Source: Tropicimonas sp047971885
Lineage (GTDB): Bacteria; Pseudomonadota; Alphaproteobacteria; Rhodobacterales; Rhodobacteraceae
Reading direction: 5' to 3'
Length of the DNA stretch: 46,548 nucleotides
Assembly: GCF_047971885.1 (NCBI RefSeq)
Contig: NZ_JBKEAE010000204.1
Span: 1-46,548 of the forward strand
The position numbers and the translations under genes are program-made. The notes below the pieces were generated by a model that ran no database searches, was not told the DNA's origin, and was given only the letters and a program-made list of their open reading frames with translations. Every line of letters begins with the position of its first letter. The stretch's first letter is position 1. Positions 40,966 through 46,548 of this stretch are shown here, piece after piece.

Positions 40966-42264
40966 CTAGCCCCGCCGCCGCGCCAGCCAGCCTTCGAGCC
41001 GCGCCAGCACATCGGCGGCGATCGCCGCATCCTCGATCTCGTCGAGCGCCTCGGCGACGAAGGCGATCACCATCAGGTCGGTCGCCTCGGCCATCGGAAC
41101 GCCGCGCGAGCGCAGGTAGAACAACCCCTCCTCGTCGATGGCGCCCGAGGTCGAGCCGTGCGAACAGGCCACATCATCGGCATAGATCTCCAGCTCCGGC
41201 TTGGCGTAGAACTGGCTGTCGTCGTCCAGCAGCAGCGACTGGCTGATCTGGTAACCGTCGGTCTTCTGAGCGCCGGGCCTGACCAGAATCTTGCCCTGAA
41301 ACACGCCAATGGCACCGTTGCGCAGCACCTTCTTGAACACCTGCCGGCTTTCGCAATTCCCGGCATCGTGGGTGACAAAGACCGTGTCGTCGTGATGGAA
41401 CGGGCCGTAGCCGCCATCGCCAAGCGCCGCACCGGCCACATGGGCCACCGCATCGTCGCCGGCGAACTCGACCACCGCCTCGTTGCGGGTCAGCGCGCCG
41501 TTGACGGTCAGCGTGAACGATTTGAAGGTGCTCTGGCACCCCAGACGGGCGAAGATGTGGGTCGCGGCGCGGCGCTCGTGCGCCCGGCCCTGCGTGCGCA
41601 CATGGTGGAAGGCGGCGCCATCGGCGACCTCCACTTCCAGCACCTTGTTCAGGCGCGATCCCGCCGGACCGTTCTCCAGCAGGGTCAGATCTCCGCCGGC
41701 CTCGACACGAACCACCGTGTGCAGCACGACATCGGTGTCGGGCGTATGCTGAAGATAGGTGAAGTTGACCGGCTTCGCCGCCCTGCCGGTGACGCGGATC
41801 ACCATGCCCTGCGCGGCGGTCGCGGTATTCAGCGCCGCAAGCGGCCGTTCGACCGGCGACTGGCCGCGCGCTTCCAGAACGCCGTAAATCTCGCGCGCCC
41901 AGTGGATATCGGCCGCGCCGGCGCTGGCCAGTTGCTCGATCTCGATCCCGGCAAGGTCGAGCGGGTCGGAAAGCTCGGGCGCGAAGATGCCGTCGACAAA
42001 GACGATGTTCAGCCGGTCGATATCGCCGAAAACCGCTGATTCATAGGGCTCGAACACCGCCGCGCGCGGCGTTTCCGCCTGAACCAGCGTCTCGGGCCGG
42101 GTGTATTTCCAGTATTCGTCACGGGCATTGGGCAGGCCCATCTCCCGGACACGCTCAAGCGCGCTTTCGCGCGCCGCGCCGATCCACGCGCCGCCCGCCG
42201 GCAGCGTTATCCCCGACAACCGTGTCTGGGCGGCTTCAAGCTTCTGCTCCCTCGGCGCCGCCAT
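40966..42264 (-). CDS. sufD: Fe-S cluster assembly protein SufD
   Basis: A 432-residue beta-helix scaffold protein that pairs with SufB and SufC. The C-terminal core has K-T-D-G-Y-Q-I-S-Q-S-L-L-L-D-D-D, P-E-L-E-I-Y-A-D-D-V-A-C-S-H-G-S-T, the family signature, and a final YLRSRG-V-P-x-x-E-A. The ATG at 42264 follows GGAGGG and lies two bases before the sufC stop reading in the same direction. An open frame of ten extra codons upstream is not conserved. Confidence 0.94.
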   Translation of the reverse strand: MAAPREQKLEAAQTRLSGITLPAGGAWIGAARESALERVREMGLPNARDEYWKYTRPETLVQAETPRAAVFEPYESAVFGDIDRLNIVFVDGIFAPELSDPLDLAGIEIEQLASAGAADIHWAREIYGVLEARGQSPVERPLAALNTATAAQGMVIRVTGRAAKPVNFTYLQHTPDTDVVLHTVVRVEAGGDLTLLENGPAGSRLNKVLEVEVADGAAFHHVRTQGRAHERRAATHIFARLGCQSTFKSFTLTVNGALTRNEAVVEFAGDDAVAHVAGAALGDGGYGPFHHDDTVFVTHDAGNCESRQVFKKVLRNGAIGVFQGKILVRPGAQKTDGYQISQSLLLDDDSQFYAKPELEIYADDVACSHGSTSGAIDEEGLFYLRSRGVPMAEATDLMVIAFVAEALDEIEDAAIAADVLARLEGWLARRRG

Positions 42265-42265
42265 C

Positions 42266-43027
42266 TCAGGCACCCTCCGGCAGCAGATGCGCATAGCCTT
42301 CGTGCTCGACCTCCAGCGCCAGTTCGGGTCCGCCGGTCTTGATGATCCGCCCGTCGGCCATGATGTGCACTACATCCGGCTGGATATGGTCGAGCAGCCG
42401 CTGGTAGTGGGTGATGACCAGAAAGGCGCGGTTTGCATCGCGCAGCGCGTTCACCCCGTCGGCGACCAGCTTCATCGCATCGACATCCAGCCCGGAATCG
42501 GTCTCGTCGAGAATGCACATCCGCGGTTCGAGCAGCGCCATCTGAAGGATCTCGTTGCGTTTCTTCTCGCCGCCGGAAAAACCGACATTGACCGGGCGTT
42601 TCAGCATGTCGGCATCGATTTTCAGTTCCTTCGCCCGGGCGCGCACCAGCTTGAGGAAATCGCTGCTGCTGATCTCGTCCTGGCCGCGCGCCTTGCGCTG
42701 CGCGTTGAGCGCCGTGCGCAGGAAGGTCATGTTGCCCACGCCGGGAATCTCGACCGGATACTGGAAGGCAAGAAACAGCCCCGCCGCCGCGCGCTCCTCG
42801 GGTTCCATCTCCAGCAGGTCGCGACCTTCCAGTGTGGCGCTGCCCTCGGTCACGTCGTAGCCGTCGCGCCCGGACAGGACGTAGGAAAGGGTGGATTTTC
42901 CCGAACCGTTCGGCCCCATGATCGCATGGACGCTTCCCGCCTCGACCGTCAGATCGACCCCCTTGAGGATCTGCTTGTCCTCTTCTTCAAGTTTTACGTG
43001 CAGGTTGTTGATTTCAAGCATGTTCAT
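42266..43027 (-). CDS. sufC: Fe-S cluster assembly ATPase SufC
   Basis: A 253-residue ABC-type ATPase. Walker A is GPNGSGKST (residues 38-46, with K44), the Q-loop follows, the signature is FSGGEKKRNEI, and Walker B with its Glu is CILDETDSGLD, all as in SufC. It drives conformational change in the SufBC2D complex. The start is the ATG at 43027 after AGGAAG; an ATG two codons later is equally conserved. It sits between the UPF0145 gene and sufD. Confidence 0.96.
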   Translation of the reverse strand: MNMLEINNLHVKLEEEDKQILKGVDLTVEAGSVHAIMGPNGSGKSTLSYVLSGRDGYDVTEGSATLEGRDLLEMEPEERAAAGLFLAFQYPVEIPGVGNMTFLRTALNAQRKARGQDEISSSDFLKLVRARAKELKIDADMLKRPVNVGFSGGEKKRNEILQMALLEPRMCILDETDSGLDVDAMKLVADGVNALRDANRAFLVITHYQRLLDHIQPDVVHIMADGRIIKTGGPELALEVEHEGYAHLLPEGA

Positions 43028-43079
43028 CGCATTTCTTCCTGCGCCGGAAATCGGCGCGTGTTTCCGTTTCCGGTGGTTT

Positions 43080-43391
43080 TCAGCCAAGCCGTACAGCAGT
43101 GCCCGAAGCCGAAACCATCAGCATGTTGTTGACCACCTCGTAATCGAGATCGACGCCGACCACCGCATTCGCGCCCAGTGCCGCAGCGCGTTCCTCAAGC
43201 TCGCGCAGCGCCGTGCTGCGCGCTTCGGCGAGGCTGTGTTCATATGCGCCCGACCGTCCGCCAATGATGTCGGTAATGCCGGCGAAAATATCGCGAAAGA
43301 CATTCGCGCCGAGTATCGCCTCGCCGACAACGATGCCGAGGTATTCGCTGATCCGACGGCCTTCGATACCCGGGGTGGTGGTCACGATCAT
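43080..43391 (-). CDS. UPF0145 (YbjQ-like) protein
   Basis: A 103-residue protein starting MIVTTTPGIEGRRISEYLGIV, the typical opening of UPF0145. Later blocks are R-x-x-A-L-x-E-L-E-E-R-A-A-x-L-G-A-N-A-V-V-G-V-D-L-D-Y-E. The homologs form pentamers and are often called heavy-metal-binding proteins, but the function is unsettled. GGGAGAAG precedes the ATG. It lies 16 bases after the small membrane gene and 52 before sufC, so it is in the suf operon. Confidence 0.88.
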   Translation of the reverse strand: MIVTTTPGIEGRRISEYLGIVVGEAILGANVFRDIFAGITDIIGGRSGAYEHSLAEARSTALRELEERAAALGANAVVGVDLDYEVVNNMLMVSASGTAVRLG

Positions 43392-43407
43392 GTCTCTTCT
43401 CCCGTCC

Positions 43408-43611
43408 TCACATCCTGCGCCGCTCTGCAAGCCGGACGATGAGCGCCGCCGCGAACCGCCCCGCCATCGCGCCGAGTACTATCCCGATCAGCGGATTGCC
43501 CATCCGCGTGCCATAGGTCACGTACAACACGCCGACCGCCGCGCCGAGCACCGTCAGCCCGTAGGGAAGGAAGGTGCGCATCCCTTCCGCGAAACGCCCG
43601 TTTTCCGCCAT
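43408..43611 (-). CDS. Small membrane protein in suf operon
   Basis: A 67-residue protein with two hydrophobic helices (LPYGLTVLGAAVGVLYVTYG and NPLIGIVLGAMAGRFAAALI) flanked by Arg-rich ends. GAGGAG lies six bases before the ATG. It starts 11 bases after the sufB stop. A protein of this kind between sufB and sufC occurs in Rhodobacterales, to my knowledge without assigned function. Confidence 0.75.
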   Translation of the reverse strand: MAENGRFAEGMRTFLPYGLTVLGAAVGVLYVTYGTRMGNPLIGIVLGAMAGRFAAALIVRLAERRRM

Positions 43612-43622
43612 CAGACCGCTCC

Positions 43623-45149
43623 TCAGCCCACCGAGCCTTCGAGCGAGATCGCCACCAGTTGCTGCGCCTCCAGCGCGAACTCCATCGGCAGCGCCTGAAG
43701 CACCTCACGGCAGAAGCCATTGACCACCAGCGCCACGGCCTCCTCCTCGTCCATGCCGCGCGAGCGGCAATAGAAAAGCTGATCGTCATCGACCTTCGAT
43801 GTCGTCGCCTCGTGCTCGGCGCGGGCCGTGTTGTTCTTGATCTCGATATAGGGCACGGTGTGTGCCCCGCAATCGCCGCCGATCAGCAGGCTGTCGCACT
43901 GGGTATAGTTGCGCGCATCCCGGGCGCGCGGGTGCATCGAGACCAGCCCGCGATAGACGTTCTGCGACTTACCGGCGCTTATCCCCTTGGAAACGATGCG
44001 GCTTTTCGTATCCCGCCCGAGATGGATCATCTTGGTGCCGGTATCGGCCTGCTGGTAATTGTTGGTGATGGCGATGGAATAGAACTCGCCCTGGCTTTCG
44101 GCGCCGCGCAGCACGCAGGACGGGTATTTCCACGTGATGGCGGAGCCGGTTTCCACCTGCGTCCACATCACCTTGGAGCGGTCGCCCCGGCAATCGGCGC
44201 GCTTGGTGACGAAGTTGTAGATGCCGCCCCGGCCTTCCTCGTCGCCGGGAAACCAGTTCTGGACGGTCGAATATTTCACCTCGGCGTCTTCCAGCGCCAC
44301 GATCTCGACCACCGCGGCATGAAGCTGCGCGGTGTCGCGTTTGGGCGCGGTGCATCCCTCCAGATAGCTCACATAGGCGCCCTTGTCGGCGATGATCAGC
44401 GTGCGTTCGAACTGGCCGGTGTTTTCGGCATTGATGCGGAAATAGGTCGAAAGCTCCATCGGACAACGCACACCCGGCGGCACATAGACGAAGGAGCCGT
44501 CCGAAAACACAGCAGAATTCAGCGTGGCGAAGAAATTGTCCGTGCTCGGCACCACCGTGCCGAGATATCTGCGCACCAGGTCGGGATGTTCGCGAATCGC
44601 CTCCGAGATCGGGCAGAAGATCACTCCGGCCTTGGCGAGTTCCGCCTTGAAGGTCGTCCCGACGGAGACCGAATCGAACACCGCGTCAACGGCGACCTTG
44701 CGGCCCTCCTGTGGCGTCGCGCCGGCATTCTCCACCCCGGCGAGGATCTCCTGTTCCTTGAGCGGAATACCCAGCTTGGCATAGGTCTCCAGGAGCTTGG
44801 GATCGACCTCGTCCAGCGATTTGGGCTTTTCCTTCATCGAGGCGGGGCGGGCATAATAATACTGGTCCTGATAGTCGATCGCCGGGATCTTCAGCATCGC
44901 CCAGTCCGGCATCTCCATCTTCTGCCAGCGGCGGAAGGCGTCGAGGCGCCACTCCAGCATCCATTCTGGCTCGCCGTTGCGCTCCGAGATCAGGCGCACG
45001 ATATCCTCGTTGAGGCCTTTGGGGGCGCGATCCTCCTCGATCTCGGTTTCCCAGCCGTATTTGTAGGCGCCCATGTTGCGCACGGTCTCGACCGTTTCGC
45101 GATCGACACCTTCGCGAACCTCAAGCTCATCGTTGGCCACGTCTGTCAT
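43623..45149 (-). CDS. sufB: Fe-S cluster assembly protein SufB
   Basis: A 508-residue scaffold on which Fe-S clusters are built with SufC and SufD. The signature A-E-H-E-A-T-T-S-K-V-D-D-D-Q-L-F-Y-C-R-S-R-G-M-D-E-E is complete, as is ISERNGEPEWMLEWRLDAFR near residue 55. I chose the ATG at 45149; another four codons upstream (45161) is possible. The gap of 53 bases to the iscS stop is too short for a full iron-regulated promoter, which instead appears to lie inside iscS at 45505-45554. Confidence 0.95.
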   Translation of the reverse strand: MTDVANDELEVREGVDRETVETVRNMGAYKYGWETEIEEDRAPKGLNEDIVRLISERNGEPEWMLEWRLDAFRRWQKMEMPDWAMLKIPAIDYQDQYYYARPASMKEKPKSLDEVDPKLLETYAKLGIPLKEQEILAGVENAGATPQEGRKVAVDAVFDSVSVGTTFKAELAKAGVIFCPISEAIREHPDLVRRYLGTVVPSTDNFFATLNSAVFSDGSFVYVPPGVRCPMELSTYFRINAENTGQFERTLIIADKGAYVSYLEGCTAPKRDTAQLHAAVVEIVALEDAEVKYSTVQNWFPGDEEGRGGIYNFVTKRADCRGDRSKVMWTQVETGSAITWKYPSCVLRGAESQGEFYSIAITNNYQQADTGTKMIHLGRDTKSRIVSKGISAGKSQNVYRGLVSMHPRARDARNYTQCDSLLIGGDCGAHTVPYIEIKNNTARAEHEATTSKVDDDQLFYCRSRGMDEEEAVALVVNGFCREVLQALPMEFALEAQQLVAISLEGSVG

Positions 45150-45202
45150 GTTACGGTCCATTCCGTCGTTTCCCGTTCAGGGGTCTGCCCGATTCCCGCC
45201 GG

Positions 45203-46252
45203 TCAGGCCACCCTTGCCCTGTGCTTGCGGTACTGCGCCATCCACGTATCGGCGAAGCGCAGCACATCGTCTTCCATTGTCCCCGGCCCGATGGAGACCC
45301 GGATCGCGCAACCCGCGGCCACTTCGTCAAACCCCATCGCACGCAATACCCGGCTGGACTTCACCTTGCCGGAGGAACAGGCCGAACCCGCCGAGACGGC
45401 ATATCCCGCAAGGTCCATCTGCATCACCTGGGTTTCGCCCCTCCACCCCGGCACGGCAATGCACGAGGTGTTGGGGAGTCGCCTGGCCGATTTCCCGACA
45501 AAAATAATATCTTTTCCAGCAGACGCCAGTGCTTTTTCTAGAATGTTTCTAAATTCTTCAACCCGTTCCCACGCACCATCGGCAAGATCGCGCGCTGCGG
45601 CCTGCGCCGCGGCGGCGAATCCGGCAATGCCGACAAGGTTTTCCGTCCCCGCGCGCCGCCCCATTTCCTGCCCGCCGCCACGGATTCGCGCCTTTACGTC
45701 CAGTCCGCGTTTCAGCACGAGCGCGCCGATTCCCTTCGGTCCGCCGATCTTGTGGGCAGAAATCAGCGCCATCTCGCAACCCGACCAGTTGAAGCTGACC
45801 GGGATTTTGCCGAATCCCTGTGTCATGTCGCTGACAGCCAGCCCTTCGGGAAGGGTCTGGACAACACCGGTTTCCGAATTGGCCAGTTGCAGGGTTGCGC
45901 CGGCGGGGTCGGGAACGGCCACCAGCCCCTCGGGCGAAGCGGGCAGGCTTGGCCCGGTCCAGCTTCCAACCGCATCGTGCTCGATACCGGCACCGGCCAG
46001 TTCGCGCCCGGCCAGCGCAAGTGCCGCCGCCTCGGTTGCCCCCGAGGTAAAGACCACATCGGCCCCGTCCGCACCGAAGGCCGAGGCGACCTGCGCCCGC
46101 GACCGCTCCAGCAGACCCCTGGCCGCGCGGCCCTCGGCATGCACCGACGACGGGTTGCCGACCAGATCCATCGCCGCCAGCATCGCCGCGCGCGCCTCGG
46201 GGCGAAGCGGGGCTGTCGCGTTCCAGTCCAGATAGACCCGGTTCCGTGTCAT
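45203..46252 (-). CDS. iscS: Cysteine desulfurase (IscS/NifS type)
   Basis: A 349-residue PLP enzyme. The lysine is K168 in ISAHKIGGPKG; the catalytic C292 is in SAGSACSSGKV, the loop type of class-I desulfurases. The protein is shorter than Escherichia coli IscS (about 400), missing part of the middle. Codons 231-253 (VEEFRNILEK ... KDIIFVG) are AT-rich compared with the rest of the gene and hold an Irr-box-like sequence, although the reading frame is intact. It is the second gene of the operon, 71 bases after iscR. Confidence 0.9.
   Translation of the reverse strand: MTRNRVYLDWNATAPLRPEARAAMLAAMDLVGNPSSVHAEGRAARGLLERSRAQVASAFGADGADVVFTSGATEAAALALAGRELAGAGIEHDAVGSWTGPSLPASPEGLVAVPDPAGATLQLANSETGVVQTLPEGLAVSDMTQGFGKIPVSFNWSGCEMALISAHKIGGPKGIGALVLKRGLDVKARIRGGGQEMGRRAGTENLVGIAGFAAAAQAAARDLADGAWERVEEFRNILEKALASAGKDIIFVGKSARRLPNTSCIAVPGWRGETQVMQMDLAGYAVSAGSACSSGKVKSSRVLRAMGFDEVAAGCAIRVSIGPGTMEDDVLRFADTWMAQYRKHRARVA
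45505..45554 (-). promoter_or_regulatory. Irr-box (ICE)-like site and possible internal promoter inside iscS
   Basis: On the minus strand, TTTAGAA-ACA-TTCTAGA (45554-45538) differs at one base from the Irr iron-control element TTTAGAA-N3-TTCTAAA. Downstream lies TATTAT (45510-45505), a possible -10 box, with no clear -35. The AT-rich patch is conspicuous in a GC-rich gene and lies about 390 bases before sufB. Confidence 0.65.
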
Positions 46253-46323
46253 TTCGCGCGTCGCTTTCGTCTCGGTGTTTGCCGGGCCGGCGCTTTGCGG
46301 TCACGCGCCTTCGGGCCTCCGGC

Positions 46324-46548
46324 TCAGTCCGTGTCGTCTTCCATATGCAGGATCGACGGTACCGCCGGACAGGGGGCCAGATCGTTCTGCACCACGTCCG
46401 ACAGCCGCGTCTGGTGCAGGAACACGTAGACATGGGCCGAAAGCCCCTCCCACAGCCGGTTGCCGAGCGATTGCGCCCGGCTCCCCGAAACGCCGCCCTT
46501 GGCGCCGGCGCCGGTGTGCAGGGCATTCACCGTCTCGTCCACCGCCGC
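46324..46548 (-). CDS. iscR: Rrf2-family regulator IscR, C-terminal fragment
   Basis: The last 74 codons; the HTH half lies beyond the window. A-A-V-D-E, then N-R-L-W-E-G-L-S-A-H-V-Y-V-F-L-x-x-x-R-L-S-D-V-V, matches the IscR dimerisation helix and end. The stretch where Escherichia coli IscR has its three Fe-S cysteines (between V-D-E and R-L-W) contains no cysteine; one Cys is in the tail L-A-P-C-P. Rhodobacter IscR is known to lack these ligands. It represses the isc-suf operon in related bacteria. Confidence 0.85.
   Translation of the reverse strand, partial: AAVDETVNALHTGAGAKGGVSGSRAQSLGNRLWEGLSAHVYVFLHQTRLSDVVQNDLAPCPAVPSILHMEDDTD

Noticed and set aside
45483..45560. AT-rich patch in iscS as an insertion or horizontally transferred segment
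   Set aside because: The reading frame and protein alignment are continuous, and an Irr-box-like motif explains the base composition better.

Overview
The window is GC-rich chromosomal DNA from an alphaproteobacterium, most likely a member of the Rhodobacteraceae/Rhodobacterales. This is inferred from the isc-suf operon order (iscR, iscS, sufB ... sufC, sufD ... sufS) with a cysteine-poor IscR, the fused MrpAB subunit, the guaD and hisN types, TAGGCT-like -10 boxes, and an interspersed GC-rich repeat of a kind I associate with this family. There is no rRNA, tRNA, CRISPR array, prophage or IS element. The only structural RNA seen is RNase P RNA.

Layout. 0-3.1 kb: end of a polyprenyl-phosphate sugar transferase, an exported caspase-like protein, and two overlapping coiled-coil lipoprotein genes. 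3.1-7.9 kb: cysK, a DUF1127-like small protein, ackA with an SDR dehydrogenase, and a class-I glutamine-amidotransferase-like hydrolase. 7.9-14.0 kb: mgtE, 5-formyl-THF cyclo-ligase, YmdB-type phosphoesterase and an SLC13-type anion transporter in one minus-strand run, divergent from a probably leaderless guaD. 14.0-19 kb: hisN, an XRE regulator, a quinone-oxidoreductase-like MDR, a LysR regulator, a DUF1127 protein and a Bax-inhibitor-1 protein. 19-25 kb: GT39 glycosyltransferase, rpmG, a DUF533/TerB protein, rnpB, an AmpD-like amidase, a lipoprotein, gatA and gatC. 25-31 kb: an MFS exporter with a His-rich tail, a 950-residue SGNH hydrolase / trypsin-like protease / EEP phosphodiesterase fusion, an alkaline ceramidase-type hydrolase and a UPF0173 hydrolase. 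31-38.3 kb: a lone TAXI binding protein and the complete mrpA(B)CDEFG Na+/H+ antiporter operon. 38.3-46.5 kb: a repeat-bearing intergenic region, then the isc-suf Fe-S assembly operon read on the minus strand.

The most unusual item is the three-enzyme fusion at 26457-29309. All three active sites look intact, the protein has no export signal, and a perfect inverted repeat covers its likely promoter. Its middle protease belongs to a trypsin-like group that I associate with bacterial conflict proteins, so a protease-gated effector is a reasonable hypothesis. Other notable points are an in-frame amber codon 12 codons before the expected end of mrpF, an Irr-box-like site in an AT-rich patch inside iscS (probably an internal iron-responsive promoter for sufB onward), an IscR without its usual three-cysteine motif, and copies of a ~65-bp interspersed repeat at 14.0 and 38.4-38.5 kb.
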